A stretch of DNA of 64,000 nt from contig CAJXJW010000001.1 in the NCBI GenBank assembly GCA_913055625.1, forward strand, positions 248,001 to 312,000, read 5' to 3'. This document shows, piece after piece, positions 35,720-44,935 of the stretch. Positions within the stretch are counted from its first letter, which is position 1. The number at the start of each line of letters is the position of its first letter. A program made the position numbers and the translations under genes. The notes under the pieces are model-generated. The model was not told the origin of the DNA. It worked only from the letters and a program-made list of their open reading frames with translations, and did no database searches. Source of the DNA: an uncultured Pseudomonadota bacterium. Its GTDB lineage: Bacteria > Pseudomonadota > Gammaproteobacteria > Steroidobacterales > Woeseiaceae.

Positions 35720-36748
35720 TCAGGCCGGCGCGTCGCGCAGCTGGTGCGTGACGAGCAGTCCGGCGGTCAGCAGCAGTACCGCGACCGCCTGGTGGGTTGC
35801 CGCCAGCGCGATCGGCACGTGCAGCAGCAGCGTCGCGATGCCGAGCCCGACCTGCGCAATCACGGCCGCGAGCAACAGGTGACGCCGGGCGCCGCCGACA
35901 CCCGCGCGGCCCAGACCCCACCACGCGAGCAGCACGGCGACGAACGTCGAGACCGCGAGTACGCGGTGGTCGAACTGCACCAGGATCGGGTTCGCGAACA
36001 GGTTGCGCCAGGCCGGCTCCAGCGCGAACGCCCCGCCAGGCAACCACGCGTCGCCCATCATCGGGAACGTGTTGAACAGCTTGCCGGCTTTGAGCCCGGC
36101 CACGAAGCCGCCGGACACGATCGTGACGGCAATCAGCCCGGTGAGCGCCGCGGCACGTGCGAACCAGGGGTGCCGCGACGTGCCTGCCCGGGGATTGAGC
36201 AGCGAGAGCGCCACCCACAGCATGAACGCATAGATCGCGAGCGCGGCAACGAGGTGCGCCGTCAGCCGGTACTGGCTGACGGATGGCACGTCGACGAGAC
36301 CGCTCTTGACCATGTACCAGCCCAGCAATCCCTGGAGGCCACCCAGCACGAACATCGTCACGTAGGTTGGCCAGTCCCGCCGTGCGATGGCGCCGGTTGC
36401 CGCGAACCACACGAACGGCACGAGGAAAACGAGTCCGATCAGGCGGCCGAGCAGCCGGTGCAGGTACTCGAGCCAATAGATTTCCTTGAACAGGTGCACG
36501 TCCATGTGGGAATTGACGTGCCGGAACTCGGGCGACGCGCGGTACTTCGCAAATTCCGCGTCCCAGGCCTCGGCATCGAGTGGCGGCAGGACGCCGGTCA
36601 CCGGGCGCCAGTCCGTCATCGACAGGCCCGAGCCGGTCAGTCGCGTCACCCCGCCCAGCACGACCATCGCGAAAACGAGGGCGCAGCAGGCGAGGAGCCA
36701 GGTTGCAACGCGTCGGTCGGATTGCCGTCGTTTGTCGGGTTCGGTCAT
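35720..36748 (-). CDS. ctaA: Heme A synthase (COX15/CtaA)
   Basis: 342 residues from the ATG at 36748. The longer open frame covers another gene on the opposite strand and is rejected. About eight membrane helices. Diagnostic segments are L-G-G-V-T-R-L-T-G-S-G-L-S-M-T-D-W near 32, W-L-E-Y-L-H-R-L-L-G-R (heme-ligand His and conserved Glu), Q-G-L-L-G-W-Y-M-V, Q-Y-R-L-T-A-H-L and Q-F-D-H-R-V-L-A. It oxidises heme O to heme A for cytochrome aa3 oxidase, so the cell has an aa3-type oxidase elsewhere. It converges on ilvE and is divergent from the hydroxy-acid oxidase gene. Confidence 0.96.
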   Translation of the reverse strand: MTEPDKRRQSDRRVATWLLACCALVFAMVVLGGVTRLTGSGLSMTDWRPVTGVLPPLDAEAWDAEFAKYRASPEFRHVNSHMDVHLFKEIYWLEYLHRLLGRLIGLVFLVPFVWFAATGAIARRDWPTYVTMFVLGGLQGLLGWYMVKSGLVDVPSVSQYRLTAHLVAALAIYAFMLWVALSLLNPRAGTSRHPWFARAAALTGLIAVTIVSGGFVAGLKAGKLFNTFPMMGDAWLPGGAFALEPAWRNLFANPILVQFDHRVLAVSTFVAVLLAWWGLGRAGVGGARRHLLLAAVIAQVGLGIATLLLHVPIALAATHQAVAVLLLTAGLLVTHQLRDAPA

Positions 36749-36838
36749 CGGTCGGGTCCGGCGATCGGGCGCGCCATTATAGTGCCTGGAGCAGCGGCAG
36801 GTGCGGCGGCCCGGCGATTCCGTGTTACCGTTCGCCGC

Positions 36839-37996
36839 ATGTCGCTGGCCGGTTGCCACAACATCGCTGACCTGCGGCGCGTCGCGCGCCGCAAGTTGCC
36901 CGCGCCGGTCTTTCACTACATCGACGGCGGAGCCGACGACGAGTGGTCGCTGCGGAACAACACGCGCGCCTTCGATCGCTACGAGCTCGTGCCATCGCAG
37001 CTGTCGGACGTCAGCCGCATCGACACGTCGTCGACGCTGTTCGGCAGGCCCGTTGACTGGCCGGTGATGATTTCGCCGACCGGCGCATCGAAGCTGTTTC
37101 ATGCCGGTGGGGAGCCGGCCGTCGCCCGTGCCGCAAAGACGTTCGGCATGGTCTACAGCCTGTCGACGCTCGGTACGACGACCATCGCCGATGTTGCGGC
37201 GTCTGCCACCGGGCCGAAGCTGTTCCAGCTCTATGTCTTCCGCGACCGCGGACTTGCGCGCGAACTCGTGGGTCTTGCACGGCAGCACGACTACGCGGCG
37301 CTTGCGCTGACCGTCGACACGCCGGTCGGCGGCAATCGCGAACGCGACTTCGTGTACGGCTTCTCCGCCACGCCGCGCTCCCGGCTGCGGCAGGTCCTGA
37401 GCTTCGCCCGGCATCCTTACTGGGTGTGGCGGGCAGCAGTGCGCAAGGACCTGGAGATGGTGAACATCACGCGCAGTGAAGCGGGCGCGGACATCACCGG
37501 CAGCCTGCGCGAGTACGTGGACCGCGAACTCGACCGGTCGCTGACCTGGAAGGATGTCGAGTGGCTGCGAAAAACCTGGGACGGCCCGCTCGTGATCAAG
37601 GGCGTGCAGTCGGTCGACGATTGCCGGCGCGCCGCCGACGCCGGGGCGACCGCGGTCATGTTGTCGAACCACGGCGGCCGACAGCTCGAATCCGCGCCGG
37701 CACCGATTGATTGCGTCGCCGCGGTGGCCGACGCGCTGCGCGACCGGCTCGAGATCATCTGCGACGGCGGCATACGTCGCGGTAATCACATCGTCAAGGC
37801 GCTGGCAGCGGGTGCGAATGCCGTCGGCATCGGGCGTGCCTACCTGTGGGGACTGGCCGCTGGCGGCGAAGCGGGCGTCGAGCGCGCGCTCGGCATACTG
37901 CGCGACGAATTCGAGCGTACGCTGGCACTGACCGGGTGCAGCGACGTGTCCAGTTTGGTGCGTGGCCACCTGAGACGCTCGCGCGACGAATTTTGA
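36839..37996 (+). CDS. FMN-dependent alpha-hydroxy-acid oxidase / L-lactate dehydrogenase family
   Basis: 385 residues from the ATG at 36839. The TIM barrel has the N-terminal F-H-Y-I-D-G-G-A-D-D-E-W-S-L-R-N-N, P-V-M-I-S-P-T-G, T-V-D-T-P-V-G-G-N-R-E-R-D, the active-site K-G-V-Q-S, and S-N-H-G-G-R-Q-L with the catalytic histidine and arginine. It oxidises an (S)-2-hydroxy acid (lactate, mandelate or glycolate type) to the keto acid. The E-R-D-F-V-Y-G-F stretch is typical of LldD/MdlB-like membrane-associated members. The exact substrate is not shown. No lldP or lldR gene is adjacent. Confidence 0.92.
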   Translation: MSLAGCHNIADLRRVARRKLPAPVFHYIDGGADDEWSLRNNTRAFDRYELVPSQLSDVSRIDTSSTLFGRPVDWPVMISPTGASKLFHAGGEPAVARAAKTFGMVYSLSTLGTTTIADVAASATGPKLFQLYVFRDRGLARELVGLARQHDYAALALTVDTPVGGNRERDFVYGFSATPRSRLRQVLSFARHPYWVWRAAVRKDLEMVNITRSEAGADITGSLREYVDRELDRSLTWKDVEWLRKTWDGPLVIKGVQSVDDCRRAADAGATAVMLSNHGGRQLESAPAPIDCVAAVADALRDRLEIICDGGIRRGNHIVKALAAGANAVGIGRAYLWGLAAGGEAGVERALGILRDEFERTLALTGCSDVSSLVRGHLRRSRDEF

Positions 37997-38243
37997 TTTG
38001 CGCATCTGGGCTATTCGGCGCACCATGATCAACGGCGAGCCGCCTCGCGGGTCGCACGTTGTCGGTTTGCCGGGTGCGGGTACGACGGTCGTTGTCAAAG
38101 TTCCTGTAACAAACCGGGTCTAGGCTGTGTGGGCAGCTTGCGGGCAGGGGTCCGCAAAGTGCGGGTCGAACGTGTCGGCCCCGCCGAGTCGGTCACGAAG
38201 CCCGGCCTGCACAGAAGCAATTGCAGTTGAGGTACAGGTACAT

Positions 38244-38456
38244 ATGTCAGAGCAACGGGTATCGGGAACCGTCAAGTGGTTCAACGATGACAAGGGATAC
38301 GGTTTCATCGAGCGCGAGGGCGGAAAGGATGTCTTCGTCCACCACAGCGCGATCGTCATGGAAGGCTTCAAGACGCTGAAGGAAGGGCAGAAGGTCACGA
38401 TGGAAGTGACCGACGGCCAGAAAGGCCCGCAGGCGGAAAACGTCATCGCGGAATAG
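38244..38456 (+). CDS. Cold-shock-domain RNA/DNA-binding protein (CspA family)
   Basis: 70 residues, a single OB-fold cold-shock domain. RNP1 K-G-Y-G-F-I-E and RNP2 D-V-F-V-H-H-S are intact, with G-T-V-K-W-F-N at the N-terminus. Members act as RNA chaperones, and not all are cold-induced. The 247 bases from the preceding gene (37997-38243) hold no gene. Part of this may be a long 5' leader as in cold-shock mRNAs, but I could not identify a convincing promoter. The octaheme lipoprotein gene begins 2 bases after the stop codon. Confidence 0.95.
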   Translation: MSEQRVSGTVKWFNDDKGYGFIEREGGKDVFVHHSAIVMEGFKTLKEGQKVTMEVTDGQKGPQAENVIAE

Positions 38457-38458
38457 CG

Positions 38459-40573
38459 ATGTTCGCTCCGTGCCCGCGCGCACCGCGGGTCAGGCTGACG
38501 GTCCTGGGCACGGCAGCAATCCTGCTGGCCGCCTGCGCGGAGGAGCCCGAGCCGCCCGTACCGGCGGCGCCGGCCGGCACCTTCGCCGGCAGTGATGCGT
38601 GCGCGTCCTGCCACGCGGCCGAATTCGCCGCCTGGAGCGGCTCCCACCACCAACTCGCCATGCAGCCGGCGACCGAGGCCACGGTGCTCGGCGACTTCTC
38701 CGGCGTCTCATTCGATCACTTCGATGCCACGACGCGCTTCGAGCGCGATGGCGATGCCTTCGTCGTGCGGACGGCCGGCGCGGACGGCACACCCGGCGCG
38801 TTCCCGGTTCGCTACGTATTCGGCATCGAGCCGCTGCAGCAATACCTGGTGGCCCTTCCGGGCGGCAGGCTGCAGGCGCTGCCGTTCGCCTGGGACACGC
38901 GGGCGTCCGCGGCGGGCGGCCAGCGCTGGTTCCATCTTTACCCCGACGAGCCGGTGCCGCCCGGCGACGTCCTCCACTGGACCGGCCGGCTGCAGAACTG
39001 GAACTTCATGTGCGCCGAGTGCCATTCGACGAACGTCGTCATGGGTTACGACGCTGCCGCCGACCGCTACGACACGAGCTGGTCGGAAATTTCCGTGGGC
39101 TGCGAAGCCTGTCACGGCCCGGGCTCCGCGCACGTCGCGCAGGCCGCGAGCGGCGCATTCACGAACAGCCGGAAGGGGCTCGTGGTCGACCTCGACGACC
39201 AGGGCCGCGCGACCTGGCAAATGAGTCCCGACACCGGCATTGCCGTGCGCAGTGAAATGGCGATGCGCCCGCCGCAGCAGCCGGAGTCCTGCGGCCGCTG
39301 CCACGCGCGCCGCGGCGTACTGGCCGGAGAGTACGTGTACGGACGTCCGCTGACCGACACGCACATGCCGGCCCTGCTCGACGAGGGGCTGTACTTCGCC
39401 GACGGCCAGATTCGTGACGAGGTGTACGTGTACGGCTCGTTCGTGCAGAGCCGGATGTACCGCGCCGGCGTGACGTGTAGCAACTGCCACGATCCGCACT
39501 CCCTCGCATTGCGCACGGGGCCGGATCCGGATGACGCCTGCGCGCAATGCCATCTGCCGGATCGGTTTGCCGCCCGCGAGCACACCGGGCATGCACCCGG
39601 CGCTGCCGCCTGCGTGGATTGCCACATGCCGGAGCGCACGTACATGGTTGTCGATCCGCGCCGCGACCACGGCTTTCGGGTGCCGCGCCCGGATCTCGCC
39701 GAGGCCCTGGGGCTGCCGCAGCCTTGCGCGGCGTGTCATGCCGACCGCGACGCGGCGTGGGCGAACGAGGCGCTCGTCGCATGGCACGGGCCGCAGGAGG
39801 CGCCGACGTTCGCGCACGCGCTGGCAGAGCTGCGCGACGGCGCCGGCAATGCGACGGTGCTCGCCGCGGTGGCGAACAGCGACTATCCCGGCATCGCCCG
39901 GGCCACGGCGCTCGGCTTTCTCGGCTCGCCGCTCGGCGAGTCCGAGGTCGCGGCACTGGACACGGCGCTCGGCGACCCGGACCCGCTCCTGCGGATCGCG
40001 GCGGTCCGGCTGTTGCGTTTCACGCCCCCGGACTACCGGCTGCCGCGCGCGGAACGCGTACTCGGCGACCCGGTGCGCGCGGTGAGAGTCGAAGCGGCGA
40101 TGGCCTATGCCGATCTCGACGCGCTGATTCCGGCCGCCGCGAGACCAGGCTTCGTGCGCTCGACGCGCGACTTCGTCGACGCGCAGCGGATCCAGCTCGA
40201 TCGGCCGGAGGCCTGGGTCGCGCTGGCGGACCACGCCGCCGCAACCGAGGACATCGATGTCGCGCTGGAGCGCTACGAGCACGCGATCCGCATGGAACCG
40301 CGCGCGGTGCGGGCGCGGGTCAACATGGCGGATACCCTGCGTCGCGCGGGAGACGACGAGCGCGGCCGGCGCGTGCTGGAGGACGGTATTGCGCTCGAGC
40401 CCGACGCGGCGGCACTGCACCATTCGCTCGGGCTGTTGTACGTGCGGCAGCGCGAGATGGCGAGCGCGCTTGACGCTCTCGAGCGTGCGGTCGCGCTGGA
40501 GCCCGGCAACGCGCGTTACCGCTACGTGCTCGACGTGGCGCGATCAGAGCTCGGCGAGACCGTCCCGGATTAG
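38459..40573 (+). CDS. Octaheme cytochrome c lipoprotein with HEAT and TPR repeats
   Basis: 704 residues. A lipoprotein signal (A-I-L-L-A-A-C, Cys near 25) anchors it in the envelope. Eight C-x-x-C-H heme sites are visible in order: C-A-S-C-H, C-A-E-C-H, C-E-A-C-H, C-G-R-C-H, C-S-N-C-H, C-A-Q-C-H, C-V-D-C-H and C-A-A-C-H, the last near residue 425. The arrangement is like the cytochrome c554 / octaheme families. HEAT-like repeats (about 450-560) and three TPRs (about 575-690) follow. It is an exported multiheme electron carrier or reductase fused to a protein-interaction tail. The physiological partner is unknown. Its position 2 bases after cspA is unusual. Confidence 0.92.
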   Translation: MFAPCPRAPRVRLTVLGTAAILLAACAEEPEPPVPAAPAGTFAGSDACASCHAAEFAAWSGSHHQLAMQPATEATVLGDFSGVSFDHFDATTRFERDGDAFVVRTAGADGTPGAFPVRYVFGIEPLQQYLVALPGGRLQALPFAWDTRASAAGGQRWFHLYPDEPVPPGDVLHWTGRLQNWNFMCAECHSTNVVMGYDAAADRYDTSWSEISVGCEACHGPGSAHVAQAASGAFTNSRKGLVVDLDDQGRATWQMSPDTGIAVRSEMAMRPPQQPESCGRCHARRGVLAGEYVYGRPLTDTHMPALLDEGLYFADGQIRDEVYVYGSFVQSRMYRAGVTCSNCHDPHSLALRTGPDPDDACAQCHLPDRFAAREHTGHAPGAAACVDCHMPERTYMVVDPRRDHGFRVPRPDLAEALGLPQPCAACHADRDAAWANEALVAWHGPQEAPTFAHALAELRDGAGNATVLAAVANSDYPGIARATALGFLGSPLGESEVAALDTALGDPDPLLRIAAVRLLRFTPPDYRLPRAERVLGDPVRAVRVEAAMAYADLDALIPAAARPGFVRSTRDFVDAQRIQLDRPEAWVALADHAAATEDIDVALERYEHAIRMEPRAVRARVNMADTLRRAGDDERGRRVLEDGIALEPDAAALHHSLGLLYVRQREMASALDALERAVALEPGNARYRYVLDVARSELGETVPD

Positions 40574-41299
40574 CTTGACGCCGACGGCGGCGAGCAGCAC
40601 GTACACCGTGCCGAAGAAGAAGCGGTCGCTGACGCGCTTGTGCAGGTACACGCCGGCGTAGACGCCGACAGGCGCGAGCGGCGCAAGGACCAGCGACGTC
40701 AGCAGGTTGCCCGGCGCGAGCTGGCCCAGCCAGGCGTAGGGGACCAGCTTCGTGTAGTTCACCACGGTAAAGAACAGCACCGTGGTCGCCACGAAATCCG
40801 TGCGGCTGAGCGGCCGCCGCAGCAGGTACATGTTCACCGGCGGGCCGCCGGCGTGTGCGATGAAACTGGTAAAGCCGGCGACCGCGCCGGCCGCGATGCC
40901 CACCGGTCGCGGAAAATCCGGCGCCGAACGGCCGTTGGTCCTCCTGGAGTACAGGTAATGTGCGGTGAACAACAACGCCACGGCGCCGACGAGCAGACGG
41001 ATGATCGCCGGGCTCAGGGCTTCGAACAGCAGCGTGCCGACCGCGATGCCGACCAGCGACGCCGGCAGCAACACGCGCAGTTCCGGCCAGATCCACAGCC
41101 GGCGGAACGCCCACAGGCTGAACAGGTCCATGAGGCAGAGAATCGGCAGCAGGATGCCGGCCGCCTGCACCGGTGAGATGACCAGTGCGAGCAGCGGCAC
41201 GGCGAGCGTGCCGAGCCCGCCACCGAAGCCGCCTTTCGAGAAGCCGATCAGCAGGACGGCCGGCACCGCCGCCGCATAGAACCACGGATCGGTGATCAA
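40544..41299 (-). CDS. TauE/SafE-family sulfite or organosulfonate exporter-like permease
   Basis: About 251 residues using a TTG start at 41299, where the protein-like sequence begins with I-T-D-P-W-F-Y-A-A-A. A GTG at 41350 is an alternative. About eight hydrophobic helices are present. The family signatures are G-F-S-K-G-G-F-G-G-G-L-G near the N-terminus and the internal repeat F-T-S-F-I-A-H-A-G-G-P-P-V. The family moves sulfite, sulfoacetate and similar anions, but the substrate here is not determined. Its 3' end overlaps the octaheme gene by 30 bases in convergent orientation. Confidence 0.88.
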   Translation of the reverse strand: MITDPWFYAAAVPAVLLIGFSKGGFGGGLGTLAVPLLALVISPVQAAGILLPILCLMDLFSLWAFRRLWIWPELRVLLPASLVGIAVGTLLFEALSPAIIRLLVGAVALLFTAHYLYSRRTNGRSAPDFPRPVGIAAGAVAGFTSFIAHAGGPPVNMYLLRRPLSRTDFVATTVLFFTVVNYTKLVPYAWLGQLAPGNLLTSLVLAPLAPVGVYAGVYLHKRVSDRFFFGTVYVLLAAVGVKLIRDGLAEL

Positions 41300-41419
41300 G
41301 ACTGGCGCTCGGCGGTCATCGGGAACATCGTGGTCGGAGTGTAGCGGCACGGCCGGCCCAAGTCTTACCGGGTCGCGGCTTTCGTGTTTTAATCGTCGGC
41401 CCCATGCTGCGAGCAGGCC

Positions 41420-41803
41420 ATGAAACTCAGGCTTCGTGACAACTCGGTCCGTCTTCGCCTGTCGCAGTCCGAGGTTGCGCAACTCCACCGCGATGGCATG
41501 GTCGCCACGCGCACCGCGTTCCCGGCGGGCCGTACGTTCGAGTACGTCGTCGAAAGCAGTCCCGCGAGCGTCACGCCCGAGGGCTTCTTCTCCAACAACG
41601 TCATGACGGTGCGCCTCCCGGAGGCCGACGTGCTGGCATGGGCATCGTCAGAGCAGGTATCGATCAGCGGCGAGCAGTCGCTCGGCGACGGTCACACGCT
41701 GACACTGCTCGTCGAGAAGGACTTCGCGTGCCTGGCGCCGCGCCCTGGCGAGGACGAATCCGACCTGTACCCGCACCCGCAGGCAGGGAGCGACGTCTGC
41801 TGA
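41420..41803 (+). CDS. Conserved hypothetical protein, DUF7009-like
   Basis: 127 residues. It begins K-L-R-L-R-D-N-S-V-R-L-R-L-S-Q-S-E-V-A-Q-L and contains F-F-S-N-N-V-M-T-V-R-L-P and a C-terminal F-A-C-L-x-P-R-x-x-E-D-E-S-D-L-Y-P. This is the layout of a small beta-rich family (I think DUF7009) of unknown function. No signal peptide. It overlaps the next gene by one base (TGATG), starting a chain of five overlapping genes. Confidence 0.75.
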   Translation: MKLRLRDNSVRLRLSQSEVAQLHRDGMVATRTAFPAGRTFEYVVESSPASVTPEGFFSNNVMTVRLPEADVLAWASSEQVSISGEQSLGDGHTLTLLVEKDFACLAPRPGEDESDLYPHPQAGSDVC

Positions 41804-42498
41804 TGGCGGGCAGGGGGGGCAACGCGTTTCCGCCGCAAACGCTGGCGTTCCTGCGCGAGCTCGCCGACAACAACCGGCGCGAGTGGTTCAAGCCGAACAA
41901 GGCGCGCTACGACGAGCAGGTGCTGGACCCTGCGCTGCATTTCATCATCGCGATGCAGGCACCGCTTGCCGACTTCGCGCCGCATTTCACGGCGGTGCCG
42001 GACCGGGTCGGCGGGTCGCTGATGCGCATCTACCGCGACACGCGTTTCTCGAAAAACAAGCTCCCGTACAAGACGAATGTCGGCATCCAGTTCCGCCACG
42101 AGTCCGCGCGCGACGTGCACGCGCCCGGCTACTACGTGCACGTCGCGCCCGGCGAGGTGTTCGTCGGCGCCGGCATGTGGCGCCCGGACCCGGACTCGCT
42201 GCGCGCGATCCGGCAACGCATCGTCGCGCGGCCGGCGGAGTGGCAGCGTGTCGTTGGAGACGCCGGATTCCGGCGCCATTTTCGCCTGGGCGGCGAGAGC
42301 CTCACGCGGGCGCCGCGAGGGTTCGACAAGGATCACGAGTGCATCGACGACATCCGGCGCACGAGTTTCATCGCGGTTCGCGAGTTCGACGAAGCTGCCT
42401 GCCTGAAACCCGGGTTCCGCCACAGTGTCGAGAGGGCTTTTCGCGCCGCGGACGGATTCATGCGCTTCCTGTGCGCCGCTGTCAGGGTGCCGTTCTGA
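41803..42498 (+). CDS. DUF2461 / TIGR02453 family protein
   Basis: 231 residues with the family marks F-L-R-E-L-A-D-N-N-R-R-E-W-F-K-x-N-K-x-x-Y near the N-terminus, M-R-I-Y-R-D-T-R-F-S-K-N-K-x-P-Y-K-T-N (near 75) and Y-Y-V-H-V-A-P-G-E. The family is widespread but its biochemical role is not established. The cluster of Arg, Lys and Asp in R-D-T-R-F-S-K suggests phosphate or nucleotide binding, which is inference. It overlaps both neighbours by one base. Confidence 0.9.
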   Translation: MAGRGGNAFPPQTLAFLRELADNNRREWFKPNKARYDEQVLDPALHFIIAMQAPLADFAPHFTAVPDRVGGSLMRIYRDTRFSKNKLPYKTNVGIQFRHESARDVHAPGYYVHVAPGEVFVGAGMWRPDPDSLRAIRQRIVARPAEWQRVVGDAGFRRHFRLGGESLTRAPRGFDKDHECIDDIRRTSFIAVREFDEAACLKPGFRHSVERAFRAADGFMRFLCAAVRVPF

Positions 42499-44420
42499 TG
42501 AACCCGGTGCTGTGGGCGCCGGGCCGCGAGCGCGCGGAGTCGTCGGCAATGTACCGATTCCTGCGGACGGCGGGGTTCGACGACTACGCCGCGCTGCATG
42601 CCTGGTCCGTCGACGACCCGGGGGCATTCTGGACCGCGCTGTGTGACTTCTGCGACGTGGATTTCGTGACGCCGGCGACGGAGGTGCTGCCGAACCCCGG
42701 CTCGATCCGGGACGCCGGCTGGTTCACCGGCGCCCGGCTGAACTATGCGGCGCATCAGCTGCGGCACCGTGGCGCCGGGCCCGCGCTCGTGTTCTGCGGC
42801 GAAGATGGCACGCGCCGCGAAGTTTCGCGGGACGAACTGCGCTGCGCGGTCGCCGGCGTGGCGGCCGCGCTTCGCGAATCCGGCGTGGCCGAGGGCGATC
42901 GCGTGGCCGCGTACCTGCCGAACTGCCTGGAAGCCATCATCGCGATGCTCGCCACCGCCAGCATCGGCGCCGTCTGGTCGTCGTGCTCGCCGGACTTTGG
43001 CGTCAGGGGTGTCCTGGACCGTTTCGGCCAGATCGCGCCGAAGGTCCTGTTCGCCGCGGACGGCTACCACTACAACGGCAAGCGTATCGACAGCCTGCCG
43101 TCGGTTGAGCAGATCGTGGCCGGCATACCGTCGATCGCCTCCACCGTGATCGTTCCGTTCCTGGGGTCCGGTGAAACCGGCGGATGGCGGGCCTGGGACG
43201 ATTTCCGTGCCAGTGACGTCGACGAGCCCGCGTTCACGCCGGTCGCGTTCGACCACCCGTTGTTCATCCTGTATTCGTCCGGCACGACGGGTGTCCCGAA
43301 GTGCATCGTGCACGGCCACGGCGGCACGTTGCTGCAGCATCTGAAGGAGCACGTGCTGCACACGGACGTCGGCGAAGGCGACCGCCTGTTCTATTTCACG
43401 ACTTGCGGCTGGATGATGTGGAACTGGCTCGCGAGCGGCCTCGCGACCGGCGCCACGCTGCTGCTGTTCGACGGCTCGCCGTTCTTTCGCGACGGCCGCG
43501 GCTTGTGGGAAATTGCCGAACGCGAGCGCGTCTCCGTGTTCGGGACGAGCGCAAAATACCTGTCGGCGCTGGAGAAGGCCGGCGTGCGGCCGAAGGATGA
43601 GTTTTCGCTGCCGGCGCTGCGGTCCGTGTTGTCCACCGGTTCACCGCTAGCGCCATCGAGTTTCGACTACGTGTACGACGCGATCGGCGACGACCTGCTG
43701 CTGGCGTCGATTGCCGGTGGCACCGACATCATCAGCTGCTTCCTGCTCGGCAATCCGCTGCTGCCAGTGCATCGCGGCGAACTCCAGTGCAAGGGTCTCG
43801 GCATGGCGGTCGCCATCTTCGACGACGATGGCCGCGAGGTCACCGGCGAGCGCGGCGAACTCGTGTGCACGCGCCCGTTCCCGTCCGCGCCGGTCGGATT
43901 CTGGAACGACGCCGATGGCTCGCGCTACCGGGCGGCCTATTTCGAGCGCTTTCCCGGCATCTGGGCGCACGGCGATTTTGCCGAGCAGATGCCGTCCGGC
44001 GGGTTCGTCATTCACGGCCGCTCGGATGCCGTGCTGAATCCGGGGGGCGTGCGTATCGGTACGGCGGAGATCTACCGGCAGGTCGAGAAGCTCGACGAGA
44101 TCATCGAGAGCATTGCGATCGGGCAGCGCTGGGACGACGACGTCCGTGTCGTGCTGTTCGTGGTCTTGCGCGAGGGCGTGCAGATGGATGATGCGCTGCG
44201 CGACCGCATCCGGAAGACGATCCGACAGAACGCAACGCCGCGTCACGTGCCGGCGAAGATCGTCGCCGTCCCGGAGATCCCGCGCACGCGCAGCGGCAAG
44301 ATCGTCGAGCTCGCGGTACGTGCGGTCGTGCACGGCGACCCGGTGCGCAACACCGAGGCGCTGGCCAACCCCGAGGCGCTCGAGCACTTCCGGGCCGTCC
44401 CGGAACTGGGAGAAGCATGA
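42498..44420 (+). CDS. Acetoacetate--CoA ligase
   Basis: 640 residues, an ANL-superfamily adenylating enzyme. The P-loop-like I-L-Y-S-S-G-T-T-G-V-P-K-C-I-V-H is at about residue 258, and F-F-T-T-C-G-W-M-M-W-N-W, H-G-D-F-A-E, and the C-terminal lysine region R-S-G-K-I-V-E-L are all intact. The overall pattern (N-P-G-S-I-R-D-A-x-W-F near 55 and the S-S-C-S-P-D-F-G stretch) fits acetoacetyl-CoA synthetase rather than acetyl-CoA synthetase. It activates acetoacetate in ketone-body or leucine catabolism. The thioesterase-like gene overlaps it by 4 bases. Confidence 0.94.
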   Translation: MNPVLWAPGRERAESSAMYRFLRTAGFDDYAALHAWSVDDPGAFWTALCDFCDVDFVTPATEVLPNPGSIRDAGWFTGARLNYAAHQLRHRGAGPALVFCGEDGTRREVSRDELRCAVAGVAAALRESGVAEGDRVAAYLPNCLEAIIAMLATASIGAVWSSCSPDFGVRGVLDRFGQIAPKVLFAADGYHYNGKRIDSLPSVEQIVAGIPSIASTVIVPFLGSGETGGWRAWDDFRASDVDEPAFTPVAFDHPLFILYSSGTTGVPKCIVHGHGGTLLQHLKEHVLHTDVGEGDRLFYFTTCGWMMWNWLASGLATGATLLLFDGSPFFRDGRGLWEIAERERVSVFGTSAKYLSALEKAGVRPKDEFSLPALRSVLSTGSPLAPSSFDYVYDAIGDDLLLASIAGGTDIISCFLLGNPLLPVHRGELQCKGLGMAVAIFDDDGREVTGERGELVCTRPFPSAPVGFWNDADGSRYRAAYFERFPGIWAHGDFAEQMPSGGFVIHGRSDAVLNPGGVRIGTAEIYRQVEKLDEIIESIAIGQRWDDDVRVVLFVVLREGVQMDDALRDRIRKTIRQNATPRHVPAKIVAVPEIPRTRSGKIVELAVRAVVHGDPVRNTEALANPEALEHFRAVPELGEA

Positions 44421-44935
44421 CGAAGGACTTCGAACGCGATGGTGTCGACGTCTGCCGCGGCGTGGTGCTGGACGAGTGGATCGACGTCAACGAGCACATG
44501 AACGTCGCCTACTACGTGCTCGCGTTCGACCGGGGTGTCGACGACCTCTGGGCAACGTTCGGCATCACGGACGACTACATCGCGACGCAGCGCTGTTCGA
44601 CATTTGCGGTCGAGTCGCAATTGACGTGGCAAAGAGAGCTCCTGCGCGGCGCGCCGTACATCGTCACGAGCATGCTGCTGGCCTACGACGCGAAACGCAT
44701 CCACCAGTTCATGAGGATGTACCACGCGGATGAGGGCTATCTCGCCGCTACCGCGGAGTGGATGAACCTGCACGTGGACCTGGAGCAGCGCCGCGTCACA
44801 CCCTGGCCGGCGTCGGTGCTCGCCGCGATCCGGGCGTTCGGTGAATCGCAGGGCGCCGTGTCCCGGCCGCCCGAAGCCGGCCGCCGCATGCGGGTCGCCG
44901 CCGCGGACTGGCAGATCGAGGGCTACGACCGGTGA
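44417..44935 (+). CDS. Hot-dog-fold thioesterase
   Basis: 172 residues. The core V-L-D-E-W-I-D-V-N-E-H-M-N-V-A-Y-Y-V resembles the catalytic strip of 4-hydroxybenzoyl-CoA-type and FadM/YbgC thioesterases. The beta strands after it fit a single hot-dog domain. It would hydrolyse an acyl-CoA. Coupling to the acetoacetate--CoA ligase (4-base overlap) hints that the pair handles related acyl thioesters. Carnitine-derived substrates are another possibility for this family. Confidence 0.85.
   Translation: MTKDFERDGVDVCRGVVLDEWIDVNEHMNVAYYVLAFDRGVDDLWATFGITDDYIATQRCSTFAVESQLTWQRELLRGAPYIVTSMLLAYDAKRIHQFMRMYHADEGYLAATAEWMNLHVDLEQRRVTPWPASVLAAIRAFGESQGAVSRPPEAGRRMRVAAADWQIEGYDR

Noticed and set aside
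37997..38243. Riboswitch in the cspA leader
   Set aside because: No known aptamer core could be recognised. It is better treated as an untranslated leader.
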